Shown: one piece after another, positions 26,840 through 35,596 of the stretch
How the letters are laid out: each line of letters begins with the position of its first letter
Position numbering within the stretch: position 1 is the first letter of the stretch
Assembly (NCBI GenBank): GCA_019912385.1
Contig: JAIOIW010000080.1
Span: 60,330-124,329 of the forward strand
Length of the DNA: 64,000 nucleotides
Direction of reading: 5' to 3'
Source: Notoacmeibacter sp.
Lineage (GTDB): Bacteria; Pseudomonadota; Alphaproteobacteria; Rhizobiales; Rhizobiaceae
Position numbers and translations under genes: made by a program
Notes under the pieces: model-generated
Databases searched by the model: none
Told to the model about the DNA's origin: nothing
What the model saw: only the letters and a program-made list of their open reading frames with translations

Positions 26840-27319
26840 ATGCCAACCTTCGTCTACATGACAAGATGCGACGGATGCGGACATTGCGTCGACATTTGTC
26901 CCTCGGACATCATGCACATCGATCCAACCTATCGCCGCGCCTACAACATCGAGCCCAGCATGTGCTGGGAGTGCTACTCCTGCGTGAAGGCCTGCCCGCA
27001 GCATGCGATCGATGTGCGCGGGTATGCCGACTTCGCCCCGCTCGGCCACAGCGTTCGCGTCGACCGCGACGAGGACAAGGGCACGATCGCCTGGAGGATC
27101 AAGTTCCGCAACGGTACGGAAAAGAACTTCCTGTCTCCGATCACCACCAAGCCCTGGGGACAGGCGATCCCAAAGCTCGCGGATGTACCCGGACCCAGCC
27201 AGGAAATGCGCGACAGCCAGCTGTTGTACAACGAGCCAAAATATATCCGCTTGGATGAGGGCGGCTTGCACACCCTGGAATCCAATGGTCTCAAGATGAT
27301 GAAAGGCGTGTATTACTGA
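26840..27319 (+). CDS. aprB: Adenylylsulfate reductase beta subunit
   Basis: 159 aa. Two [4Fe-4S] motifs are complete: CDGCGHCVDICP and CWECYSCVKACP. The C-terminal tail wraps the alpha subunit in known structures. It carries electrons between the AprA flavin and the membrane acceptor. The stop overlaps the aprA start (TGATG). Confidence 0.95.
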   Translation: MPTFVYMTRCDGCGHCVDICPSDIMHIDPTYRRAYNIEPSMCWECYSCVKACPQHAIDVRGYADFAPLGHSVRVDRDEDKGTIAWRIKFRNGTEKNFLSPITTKPWGQAIPKLADVPGPSQEMRDSQLLYNEPKYIRLDEGGLHTLESNGLKMMKGVYY

Positions 27320-29187
27320 TGGCTTACAAAACGATTGTCGAAGACGGCATCGATATTCTGGTCGTCGGTGCGGGCCTTGGCGGCACCGGTGCCGCATGGG
27401 AGGCCAGGTTCTGGGGGCAGGACAAGAAAATCGTCATTGCCGAGAAGGCCAATATCGATCGCTCCGGTGCCGTCGCCCAGGGTCTCTACGCCATCAACTG
27501 CTACATGGGCACCCGCTGGGGCGAGAACAACCCGGAAGACCATGTCCGCTACGCCCGCATCGACCTGATGGGGCTGGTGCGCGAAGACCTGCTGTTCGAT
27601 ATGGCCCGCCACGTCGATTCCACGGTGCACCAGTTCGAAGATTGGGGCCTGCCCATCATGAAGAACCCGGAAACGGGGAAATATCTTCGCGAAGGGCGAT
27701 GGCAGATCATGATTCACGGCGAGTCCTACAAGCCCATCGTGGCCGAGGCCGCCAAGAAATCGGCTGACAAGGTATTCAATCGCATCTGCGTCACCCACCT
27801 GCTGATGGACGAAAGCAAGGAGAACCGGGTTGCCGGTGCCGTCGGCTTCAACGTCCGCACGGGCAATTACCACGTTTTCAAGTCCAAGGCCGTGATCTGC
27901 GGCGCGGGCGGTGCATCCAACATCTTCAAGCCGCGTTCGGTGGGCGAAGGTTCCGGCCGCACCTGGTATGCGCCCTGGTCGTCCGCGTCTGCCTACGGGC
28001 TCATGATCGAAGCCGGCGCCAAGATGACGCAGATGGAAAACCGCATCGTGCTGGCGCGTTTCAAGGACGGCTATGGCCCGGTCGGCGCCTACTTCCTGCA
28101 TCTGAAGACCTACACCCAGAACGCCTACGGCGAAGAATATGAGTCCAAATGGTTCCCCGAACTGCAGAAGATGGTCGGCAAGGAATATCTGGATCCTGAA
28201 GCTTCGCACCTGACCCACAGACCGATCCCGACCTGTTTGCGCAACCATGCATTGATCAGTGAAGTGAATGCCGGCCGTGGCCCCATTCACATGGTGACCA
28301 TGCGCGCCTTCCAGGATCCTCATCTGGAAGAGGTAGGCTGGGAAAACTTTCTCGGCATGACTGTCGGCCAGGCGGTCTTGTGGGCCGCTACCGATGTGGA
28401 CCCCAAGAACGAGAACCCGGAACTGACCACATCCGAGCCCTATGTGATGGGCTCCCATGCAACCGGCAGCGGCGCCTGGTGTTCGGGTCCCGAGGATGTG
28501 TCTCCGCCGGAGTACTTCTGGGGTTACAACCGCATGACGACGATCGAAGGCCTGTTCGGCGCCGGTGACGCGGTCGGCGGCACGCCGCACGCCTTTTCAT
28601 CCGGCTCGTTCACCGAAGGCCGTCTCGCCGCAAAGGCCGCCTGCCAATATATCGACGACGGAAAGGCCGAAGGCATTGTCGTTTCCGATGCGCAGATCAA
28701 TCGTCGCAGGAAGGAAATCTACAAGCCTCTGGAGCATTACAAGATCTACCGCAACGCGATCGTGGCGGGCGATGTCAACCCGCACTACATCAATCCCAAA
28801 CAGGGCCTGGACCGCCTGCAGAAGCTGATGGACGAGTATTGCGGCGGCGTGACCGTCAATTACATGACCAACGAGAAGCTCCTGCATATCGGATTGAAGA
28901 AGCTCAAGATCATGGAGGAGGATCTCGAGAGCTTGGCCGCAAAGGATCTTCACGAGTTGCTACGTGCGTGGGAGCTGAAGCATCGTCATCGCGCTGCGGA
29001 GTGTGTCACGCAACACACCCTGTTCCGCAAGGAGACCCGCTGGCCAGGCTACTACTACCGGGGCGACGCCATGAAGGTAGACGACGAAAACTGGCATGTG
29101 CTGACAGTTTCGCGTCGCGATCCGGAGACCGGTGAATACACCATGGAGAAGGCGCCTTGTTATCACCTGGTCGGGGCGGAAGAGTAG
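27319..29187 (+). CDS. aprA: Adenylylsulfate reductase alpha subunit
   Basis: 622 aa. The FAD-binding N-terminus (VVGAGLGGTGAAWEARF) and fumarate reductase-like fold are clear, with DRSGAVAQGLYAINCYMG and EGLFGAGDAVGGTPHAFSSGS. AprA converts APS and sulfite. With aprM and sat next to it, and no dsrAB or qmo genes in the window, the oxidative direction (sulfite to APS, then sulfate plus ATP by Sat) is inferred. Full family length; no defects. Confidence 0.96.
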   Translation: MAYKTIVEDGIDILVVGAGLGGTGAAWEARFWGQDKKIVIAEKANIDRSGAVAQGLYAINCYMGTRWGENNPEDHVRYARIDLMGLVREDLLFDMARHVDSTVHQFEDWGLPIMKNPETGKYLREGRWQIMIHGESYKPIVAEAAKKSADKVFNRICVTHLLMDESKENRVAGAVGFNVRTGNYHVFKSKAVICGAGGASNIFKPRSVGEGSGRTWYAPWSSASAYGLMIEAGAKMTQMENRIVLARFKDGYGPVGAYFLHLKTYTQNAYGEEYESKWFPELQKMVGKEYLDPEASHLTHRPIPTCLRNHALISEVNAGRGPIHMVTMRAFQDPHLEEVGWENFLGMTVGQAVLWAATDVDPKNENPELTTSEPYVMGSHATGSGAWCSGPEDVSPPEYFWGYNRMTTIEGLFGAGDAVGGTPHAFSSGSFTEGRLAAKAACQYIDDGKAEGIVVSDAQINRRRKEIYKPLEHYKIYRNAIVAGDVNPHYINPKQGLDRLQKLMDEYCGGVTVNYMTNEKLLHIGLKKLKIMEEDLESLAAKDLHELLRAWELKHRHRAAECVTQHTLFRKETRWPGYYYRGDAMKVDDENWHVLTVSRRDPETGEYTMEKAPCYHLVGAEE

Positions 29188-29195
29188 TAATATCC

Positions 29196-29261
29196 CCCAG
29201 CGGAAGCTCGCGTTGAACTTCCGCTGGGAAAAAGACCAGCATGCCATGTATCGGTCTTTTT
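29196..29261 (+). terminator. Double hairpin after aprA
   Basis: An 11-bp perfect stem (CCCAGCGGAAG/CTTCCGCTGGG, 29196-29228) is followed directly by AAAAAGACC...GGTCTTTTT (29229-29261) continuing into more T. The second is a good intrinsic terminator. It should reduce read-through from aprMBA into the downstream genes. Confidence 0.75.
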
Positions 29262-29309
29262 TTGATGCGCCCCGTAAAGCTGGTCTATTCCGATCGCAGA
29301 GAGCCGCGT

Positions 29310-29660
29310 GTGAACATTGTAGAAAAAACCGATGAGGAAATACTCGCCACAGCCGATCCGTTGTGGCGAGACCTCGTAAAATATTCAAACGAAGGCAAAT
29401 ACGGAGATTTCGTCAAGAACTTTTCCGGTTCCCTGGCGCTTGCCATGAATCAAGTTGCGGTGGGCCACCAGTTCGCAAACAGCGAACTGGCCAGGAACCT
29501 GTCTGAAGAGGCCGACTATCTCGGCATAATCCGCCGGGGCGAGCATGTGACGGTTCTTTACCGGCAGCGCAGTACCAAGAAACAGGGCGAATGGCTTGGA
29601 AGACTTGTCCTCGGCTATGAAAATGGAGAGGTCAGGATTTTCGGTGCATCCATCTTCTGA
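29310..29660 (+). CDS. Unknown 116-aa protein in the apr-sat cluster
   Basis: The GTG at 29310 (protein beginning MNIVEKTDEEIL) is preferred over an upstream ATG at 29241 that lies in the terminator. It starts with PLWRDLVKYSNEGKYGDFVKNFS and ends in a strand-rich segment (VTVLYRQRSTKKQGEWLGRLVLGYENGEVRIFGA, quoted in part). The pattern recalls small NTF2-like folds, but no family is claimed. It is followed after 20 nt by the FKBP gene, so the two are probably one transcript. Its retention among apr and sat genes suggests a linked role. Confidence 0.6.
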   Translation: MNIVEKTDEEILATADPLWRDLVKYSNEGKYGDFVKNFSGSLALAMNQVAVGHQFANSELARNLSEEADYLGIIRRGEHVTVLYRQRSTKKQGEWLGRLVLGYENGEVRIFGASIF

Positions 29661-29680
29661 GCAGTTTGTTTGGAGCCGAT

Positions 29681-30190
29681 ATGAGTGAAACCATCCAGGA
29701 CGGTAAATTTGTCGAACTGACCTACAAGGTGACCGACAAGAAATCGGGCAATGTCCTCACCAGGGTCGAATTCCCGTTGGGCTATGTACACGGACACAAT
29801 GAAATCCTGGCTCCTTCCGTTCACAAGGAACTGGAGGGCAAGTCCGAAGGCGACGTGATCGAAGTGCCGATCGATGGCAATCAGATCTACGGCCCCAGAG
29901 ACGAGTCGCTGGTTTTTACCGATCACATCGAAAGCGTTCCCGAGGAGTATCGGCAAGTCGGCACCTCCATCCTCATGGAAAACGAAAAGGGCCAGACCCG
30001 CAGCTTTCTCGTGACCCGGATGGACGACGAGACTCTGACTGTCGACGGCAACAATCCGCTTTGCGGCAGAGAGGTCGTCTTTGCGCTCGAGGTACTGACT
30101 GTGCGCGACGCAACCGATGAGGAAACAAGAACGGGCGGGGCGGTCATAGCAGAGGCGAATATCGATCCGTCACTCATGAGACCCATTTGA
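29681..30190 (+). CDS. SlyD-like FKBP-type peptidyl-prolyl isomerase
   Basis: 169 aa from MSETIQDGKFVELTYKV; TGGAG precedes the ATG. FKBP core plus inserted-flap domain are seen: VEFPLGYVHGHNEILAPS, LEGKSEGDVIEVPI, then VDGNNPLCGREVVFALEVL. It lacks the His/Cys-rich metal tail of SlyD. It probably helps fold or mature a protein of the sulfur pathway, given its place between aprA and sat; that link is inference. Confidence 0.8.
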   Translation: MSETIQDGKFVELTYKVTDKKSGNVLTRVEFPLGYVHGHNEILAPSVHKELEGKSEGDVIEVPIDGNQIYGPRDESLVFTDHIESVPEEYRQVGTSILMENEKGQTRSFLVTRMDDETLTVDGNNPLCGREVVFALEVLTVRDATDEETRTGGAVIAEANIDPSLMRPI

Positions 30191-30304
30191 GCAGCGATGC
30201 CGATCCGCTTTTCCTCAGAGACTAGACGCCGCTTTCCCCAAGCGGCTCTGACCAGGAGCACCAATTCGCGAAATGTTACGAACGGCAACGACAAGAGGTA
30301 AATT

Positions 30305-30463
30305 ATGAGCGAGAAAAAACCCGCGACAAAAATTCCTGACGGCCATGCACGCTTTTTGACAACGCGTCAGAAGGAGCCAAACGAAAAGGGCTTTGTCGGA
30401 TACGAAACCGTCTGGGAATCGTTCCAGAAGGAAGCCGAATACGAGACCCCAAAACGGCCGTAA
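30305..30463 (+). CDS. 52-aa conserved-looking small protein before sat
   Basis: Begins MSEKKPATKIPDGHARF and ends AEYETPKRP. AAGAGG lies 6-7 nt before the ATG. Hydrophilic, no membrane segment, no cysteines. No family is recognised. The good ribosome site and placement 114 nt after the FKBP gene and 227 nt before sat support a real gene. The interval to sat shows no clear hairpin. Confidence 0.55.
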   Translation: MSEKKPATKIPDGHARFLTTRQKEPNEKGFVGYETVWESFQKEAEYETPKRP

Positions 30464-30690
30464 ACGTCAACCGCAGCTCAGGTAAGCCGGGCGGGGCCTG
30501 CACCCGTGAAGCGGGAATTCTCACAGAGACGATCGCACGATTCGCGGTCCCCCACGGAAGAACGACCGCTCGAAATGCGACATCTTGCGGATGGTCGCGG
30601 CTTTACTTGCGTGAGCGCCTGACCCACCGACCGGAGTAGTCCAAGAAGGTCATCCTGTCGGAGACCGATTGATTTCAGGAAGGACCTGCC

Positions 30691-31872
30691 ATGTCCCAGC
30701 TCGTACCGCCGCACGGATCGGATTCGGTCAAGCCGCTGCTTATCCCGGAAATCGAGCGCGCCGAAGAACTCAAGCGGGCGGAGAGGCTCAGGAAGATACC
30801 TCTCGATTCGCGCGCTGTCTCGGACGTCTTCATGCTTGCGATGGGCGCCTATACGCCGCTCGACGGCTTCATGGGCTACGACGACTGGCACGGCTCGTGC
30901 CGCGACATGAAATTGACGAACGGCGTCTTCTGGCCGATCCCGATCACCCTGCCGGTGACCAGGGACATCGCCGAAAGCATTGGCGCCGAGGAGGAAGTGG
31001 CGCTCGCTGACGGCGAGACCGGCGACATTCTTGCGATCATGGAAGTCCGCGAGAAATACGAGATCGACAAGAAGTTCGAGGCCGAGCACGTCTACCGCAC
31101 GACGGATCCGCAGCATCCCGGCGTAGCCAAGGTATTCGAACAGGGCGACGTCAACCTGGCGGGGCGCGTTATGGTGCTTTCGGAAGGGAGCTACCCGGTC
31201 AAGTACAAGGATCTCTACATCCGCCCGGCCCAGGCCCGCGCCCTGTTCCAGGAAAAGGGGTGGTCGCAGGTCGCCGCGTTCCAGACCCGCAATCCCATGC
31301 ACCGAAGCCACGAATACCTGGCCAAGATCGCCGTCGAGGTGACCGACGGCGTCTTCATCCACCAGGTGCTCGGCAAACTCAAGGCTGGCGATATTCCCGC
31401 CGAGGTGCGCACCCGCGCCATCCAGGCGATGATCGACAACTATTTCCGTCCCAGTACAATTATCCAGGCCGGATACCCGATCGAAATGCGCTATGCCGGT
31501 CCGCGCGAGGCGCTGCTGCATGCGCTGATCCGCCAGAATTTCGGATGTTCGCACCTTATCGTCGGGCGGGACCATGCCGGCGTTGGCGACTACTACGGCC
31601 CGTTCGATGCACACCACATCTTCGACGAATTGTGGGACGGCGCGCTGCAGACCAAGCCGCTCAAGATCGACGTGACTTTCTACTGTCGAAAGTGCTACGG
31701 CATGGCAACTGCGCGGACCTGTCCACACGACCACGAGCATCACATTTCGATTTCAGGCACCAGGCAGCGTGAAATGCTGGCCGCCGATGCGGACATACCG
31801 CTCGAATTCAGCCGCCCGGAAGTGGTCAAGATCCTCAAGGAATACTATGCAAGCCTGGCGCCGATCGGATAA
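30691..31872 (+). CDS. sat: Sulfate adenylyltransferase (ATP sulfurylase), dissimilatory type
   Basis: 393 aa, single-chain Sat. Catalytic motifs are [11 protein letters not shown] and [12 protein letters not shown]; a zinc-binding segment [19 protein letters not shown] is typical of the prokaryotic dissimilatory type. In sulfur oxidation it converts APS and pyrophosphate to sulfate and ATP. AGGAAGGACC precedes the ATG. It completes the AprBA-Sat substrate-level phosphorylation route. Confidence 0.95.
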   Translation: MSQLVPPHGSDSVKPLLIPEIERAEELKRAERLRKIPLDSRAVSDVFMLAMGAYTPLDGFMGYDDWHGSCRDMKLTNGVFWPIPITLPVTRDIAESIGAEEEVALADGETGDILAIMEVREKYEIDKKFEAEHVYRTTDPQHPGVAKVFEQGDVNLAGRVMVLSEGSYPVKYKDLYIRPAQARALFQEKGWSQVAAFQTRNPMHRSHEYLAKIAVEVTDGVFIHQVLGKLKAGDIPAEVRTRAIQAMIDNYFRPSTIIQAGYPIEMRYAGPREALLHALIRQNFGCSHLIVGRDHAGVGDYYGPFDAHHIFDELWDGALQTKPLKIDVTFYCRKCYGMATARTCPHDHEHHISISGTRQREMLAADADIPLEFSRPEVVKILKEYYASLAPIG

Positions 31873-31947
31873 ATCCGTACCTGCCGGCATAGGCGGCCTG
31901 GCGCGCATGGCCGCTTTTCGCCTCGGTGCGAATTACGGTCACGCTTC

Positions 31948-32766
31948 ATGATAATAGTACAGATATCAGATACTCACCTGGCGCTCGACGGGCCCGAGGG
32001 GGAGCGGCGTCTCAGCGATTTCGCGCGCGTGATCGATGATATCAACGCCCTCGATCCGGCGCCCGACGTGATCGTACATACCGGCGACATCGTGCACCAT
32101 GGCCGGGCGGATGAATATGCCGAAGCGGCGGCGATCCTCGCCAGGGCACGGGCGCCGGTATACGTAATGGCCGGCAACAAGGACGAACGCGCGAACCTCC
32201 TCGGCGCGTTTTCCTCGAGTCAGCACCACCTCGCCACCGGCAGCCCGTTCATCGACTATGCTGTGGAGGATTTTCCGGTGCGGCTGATCATGCTCGATAC
32301 GCTGAGCGCCGCCTCGAACAAGGGCGACTTCTGCCCCGCCCGGCTCAACCGCTTGACTGCAATGATCGGCGCTGAGCCGGAGAAGCCGATCGCCGTCTTC
32401 ACCCACCACCCGCCGATCGAGGTGCTGGTTGGTCCCGACCGCTACCATTTTGAAAATCTCGATGCCATGCAGGCATTGCGCGATGCGCTCACGCGCTCCG
32501 GCCGCGTGATCCAGGTTTTCAGCGGACATGTGCACCGGCCTTATGCCGGCCGTGTCGGGTCGATCCCGGTAACCGTCGCGACCTGCGTCGCCACCGCACT
32601 GCGCCGCGGCGAGTATCCCGATACCATGAAGCCGGTCCCGCTCTACGCCATCCACCGGCATGATCCGGCCACCGGCTTTTCGACCGAGACGCGGATGGCT
32701 GGCCCGTGGCCGGGCCGGCGTGAAACGGATTGCCATGGTACGTCTCACGCGCTGGAATGTTCCTGA
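31948..32766 (+). CDS. Calcineurin-like phosphodiesterase (CpdA-like)
   Basis: 272 aa. Metallophosphoesterase motifs: QISDTHL, HTGDIVHHG, AGNKDERANL, FTHHPP and SGHVHRP. The usual GNHD/E is GNKD, so the histidine commonly acting as general acid is a lysine; similar basic replacements exist in relatives, so loss of activity cannot be concluded. The family includes cAMP phosphodiesterases. It is 75 nt after sat on the same strand, but a functional link to sulfur metabolism is not evident. Confidence 0.8.
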   Translation: MIIVQISDTHLALDGPEGERRLSDFARVIDDINALDPAPDVIVHTGDIVHHGRADEYAEAAAILARARAPVYVMAGNKDERANLLGAFSSSQHHLATGSPFIDYAVEDFPVRLIMLDTLSAASNKGDFCPARLNRLTAMIGAEPEKPIAVFTHHPPIEVLVGPDRYHFENLDAMQALRDALTRSGRVIQVFSGHVHRPYAGRVGSIPVTVATCVATALRRGEYPDTMKPVPLYAIHRHDPATGFSTETRMAGPWPGRRETDCHGTSHALECS

Positions 32767-32784
32767 TCCCAGAGCCCTTTCGCC

Positions 32785-32808
32785 CCGAAAACCGGAATCG
32801 GTTTTCGG
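32785..32808. repeat. Intergenic palindrome typical of rhizobial chromosomes
   Basis: CCGAAAACCG and its exact reverse complement flank GAAT, inside the phrase TTTCGCCCCGAAAACCGG...GGAAAGCACGATGCG, which I recognise as a dispersed intergenic element in Hyphomicrobiales genomes (recollection, not searched). It sits 18 nt after the phosphodiesterase gene and may also terminate transcription. Confidence 0.55.
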
Positions 32809-32930
32809 AAAGCACGATGCGCGGATTCAACGACTTTCATCGTCCTTTGCGCGCCTCAAGGGACTCACGGCGCTTTGGCGGCAGGCATGAATCCGCTTGG
32901 TTGGTCCAAGTCATTGATATATCGGGGTGA

Positions 32931-33269
32931 TCAGTCCGCTTCCTGATCCACCGGTTTTGCCACCCCCCTCGAGCCGGCCACGGGAAACCGCCGCCTGTTC
33001 CTGTCGAGCTTGTCGCGTGCGGCTGTCACCAGATCGATCTCCAACCGGTCACACAGGAGCAGGAGATACATTAGCACGTCGGCAGCTTCGCCGGATGCTT
33101 TGTCTCTGACCTTCGGATCCAGCTGGTCTGCTTCCTTCTGCCACTGGAAAAGTTCCAGGAGTTCGGCTGCTTCGACGCTGACCGAGATGGCAAGATCCTT
33201 CGGCGTATGAAACTGTCCCCAGTCCCGTTCGTCGCGGAACCGCCTCAGTTCTTCAATCAGTTGCTTCAT
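32931..33269 (-). CDS. MazG-like nucleotide pyrophosphohydrolase
   Basis: 112 aa from the ATG at 33269; a GTG five codons upstream is possible. All-alpha NTP pyrophosphatase signature: VEAAELLELFQWQ followed by EAADVLMYLLLLCDRL, providing the Glu/Asp metal ligands. The size fits the RS21-C6/dCTP pyrophosphatase branch, which cleans non-canonical dNTPs. It is convergent with the phosphodiesterase gene. Confidence 0.85.
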   Translation of the reverse strand: MKQLIEELRRFRDERDWGQFHTPKDLAISVSVEAAELLELFQWQKEADQLDPKVRDKASGEAADVLMYLLLLCDRLEIDLVTAARDKLDRNRRRFPVAGSRGVAKPVDQEAD

Positions 33270-33335
33270 GGGCTTGACGTTCACCTGGATCGTTTGCCGG
33301 ACAAGCCGGCATGGAACACCGACTGCACTTGCCCG

Positions 33336-33720
33336 GATTCAGTAGAGAGGCTTTTCGCCCTGTGATGGCCATTTGGCCTCGAATGATGCCGGCGATTTGT
33401 ATCCTGGAGCGGAATGTCGCCGGCTGGGATTGTAGAAGCCGTCGATGTATCGGCCAAGGGCCAATTTGGTGGCGTTGCGTGTCGGGAAGCTGGCCTTGCA
33501 GATCAATTCGTTCCCGGTCGTTTTGGACACGGTTGCCACCATCGCATTGTCATGGCAGTCGTCCTGGCACCCATCGAAGGGGCGATGCCGTGCGCCTTCA
33601 AGAGCCGCTGATGGTCATGCGGGCAGTATTGGCCGCCGCGATCCGTATTCCGGATCAGGCCGGATGACGGGCTGCGCTGGGCAACGGCACGCCGTCATGC
33701 AGCGACGGCCAGGTTCCTCT
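33336..33720 (-). pseudogene. IS3-family transposase (OrfB) relic
   Basis: Read on the minus strand, pieces of the DDE integrase domain appear in different frames: NTDRGGQYCPHDHQRLLKAH, then GIAPSMGA, DCHDNAMV after a frameshift, then RYIDGFYNPSRRHSAPGYKSP. At least two frameshifts and loss of the 5' half show it is dead. No terminal inverted repeats or target duplication were identified. Confidence 0.8.
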
Positions 33721-33790
33721 CCAACCGATTGACGCCTTGATGCCTGCTGCATGGCGCACACGACCGCGCTCCCGCCCGGTTCGGGCCGCT

Positions 33791-35560
33791 TCATGCGGAC
33801 TTTGGAAATCTGTGCTTCAGGATCTTCTCGAGGTAATCCATCTGCATCGGCGTCAGGTTGACACCCTGCCCGGCCAGGGATTTCTCCATCGGCCGTTCGA
33901 GCATTCTCATGAAATCGGCGTGGGGAACAGGCTTGCCCCAGTAATAACCCTGGCCAAGATCACATCCGTAGTGCCGGACCAGTAGCGCTTCCTCGACGCT
34001 CTCGACGCCCTCCGCGACGGACTTCAGCCCGAGTTCGCGGCCCAGCGTCGCCATCGCCTTGAGCACGGCATCATTGCCTTCGCGTTGCGAGACGCCCCGG
34101 ATAAAGCGCCGGTCGATCTTTATGGTGTCGATCGGGAAGTCCGTCAGGCTGTTGAGCGAGGCATAGCCTGTCCCGAAATCGTCGAGCGCAATCGAGATGC
34201 CGCTGGAACGGAAATGAGCAAGGACTTCGCGGAACTCCTGCGAGGAATCGAGCACCGTATTTTCGGTGATCTCGATCTCCAGCATCGCCGGTTCCAGGCC
34301 GGCCTGCGAAAGCGCGTTCTCCACATCCTCGCGCAGGGTGTGGCTTCTCTTGGCCTGGTTCGGAAACACGTTGACGGCAACGCTGACAGGCCGTCCCGCC
34401 GCCTCGTTCCATTCGGCCGCGCGCCTGCAGGCCTCGGCGATAACCCACCGCCCGATCGGCAATGCCAGTTCGCTGTCCGCGACGATGTCGATGAACTGGG
34501 CGGGTTGCATGACGCCCCTGGCTGGATGCGACCAGCGCAACAACGCCTCGGCGCCGACAACGACCCCCGACCGCAGGTTGACCTTCGGCTGGAAGTGGAG
34601 CACGAACTGCTCCTCCCGCAACGCGTCCCGCAGCTCGGACAGAAGCGTGAATCGCTGTTCCACACTGTCCCTTAGCTCCGGCGTGTAGGCTGCCGAACTG
34701 CCGCGCACCGTCTTCGCCTTGTAAAGAGCGAGGTCGGCGTTGCTGATCAGCTCTTCCGCCGTTTCGCCGTCGGCGGGGGCCTGGACGACGCCGGCGCTGC
34801 AGCCGATCGGAATTGAATGGCCGTGCACCGTCAGGGGCCTTTGAAGATGCGCCATCGCGGCCTCCACGAAGGCGAGACCCCGTTCGCGCCCCGCGCAACA
34901 TTGCATGATCAGGGCGAACTCGTCGCCGCCGATGCGGTAGAGCTGCATTGTCGGCCGCATGACCTCGCGCAGCCGGTCGCAAAAGGCGGCCAGAAGCTGG
35001 TCCCCCGCCGAGTGCCCGAGCGTGTCGTTGACGTCCTTGAAACGGTCGATGTCGAAGAGGGAGATGCAGATACCCTTCGAAAACGCGGCCCGTTCCGAAA
35101 CGGCCTGCTTCAGATCCTCGCCAAACGCCCGCCGGTTCCACGTATTGGTGACGGGATCGAGGCGCGCGGTTCGGTGCATCCCCTCGGTCAGCCTGACATG
35201 CTCGGAAGCATCGCGTGCAAAGCAGATCACACGCTCGCCGCTCGAATCGGGTTGCAGGCTGATGTCGAGAGGGATCTCGGTTCCGTCCTTGCGAAGTCCG
35301 AAGATTTTCTGAACGGCCCCCATCGGCCGTTTGGACGCCTTTTCCTGGTAACGCTCGCGCTGTCGGGCATGCCCGGCATAGCGGGTGGGAATGAGGACCT
35401 CGATGGGCTTGCCGATCAGTTCGCCGTCCGCGTAGCCGAACAATTCCAGGAAGGCGACGCTGGCCGCCTGGATCCGTCCTTCCCGGTCGCAAACGACCAC
35501 GCCATCGGGTACGTCATCCATGTTCAGGAACTGGTTCATGTCCAGGATATAGCCGGTCAT
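33791..35560 (-). CDS. PAS-GGDEF-EAL cyclic-di-GMP enzyme
   Basis: 589 aa from MTGYILDMNQFL; GGAG lies 10 nt before the ATG. No membrane helix. The PAS domain (about 15-125) ends in FARDASEHV, then GGDEF (YRIGGDEFAL) and EAL (EALLRWSHP, EIEITEN, DDFGTGYAS, KIDRRF, EGVES). The position of the RxxD inhibitory site reads RPTM, so product inhibition is probably lost. It begins 36 nt after the globin-coupled chemoreceptor gene, so the two are probably co-transcribed and may share an oxygen or redox input. Confidence 0.92.
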   Translation of the reverse strand: MTGYILDMNQFLNMDDVPDGVVVCDREGRIQAASVAFLELFGYADGELIGKPIEVLIPTRYAGHARQRERYQEKASKRPMGAVQKIFGLRKDGTEIPLDISLQPDSSGERVICFARDASEHVRLTEGMHRTARLDPVTNTWNRRAFGEDLKQAVSERAAFSKGICISLFDIDRFKDVNDTLGHSAGDQLLAAFCDRLREVMRPTMQLYRIGGDEFALIMQCCAGRERGLAFVEAAMAHLQRPLTVHGHSIPIGCSAGVVQAPADGETAEELISNADLALYKAKTVRGSSAAYTPELRDSVEQRFTLLSELRDALREEQFVLHFQPKVNLRSGVVVGAEALLRWSHPARGVMQPAQFIDIVADSELALPIGRWVIAEACRRAAEWNEAAGRPVSVAVNVFPNQAKRSHTLREDVENALSQAGLEPAMLEIEITENTVLDSSQEFREVLAHFRSSGISIALDDFGTGYASLNSLTDFPIDTIKIDRRFIRGVSQREGNDAVLKAMATLGRELGLKSVAEGVESVEEALLVRHYGCDLGQGYYWGKPVPHADFMRMLERPMEKSLAGQGVNLTPMQMDYLEKILKHRFPKSA

Positions 35561-35596
35561 TTTTCTGAAACTCCGTCCCAAATTCCAAGCCGGTCG

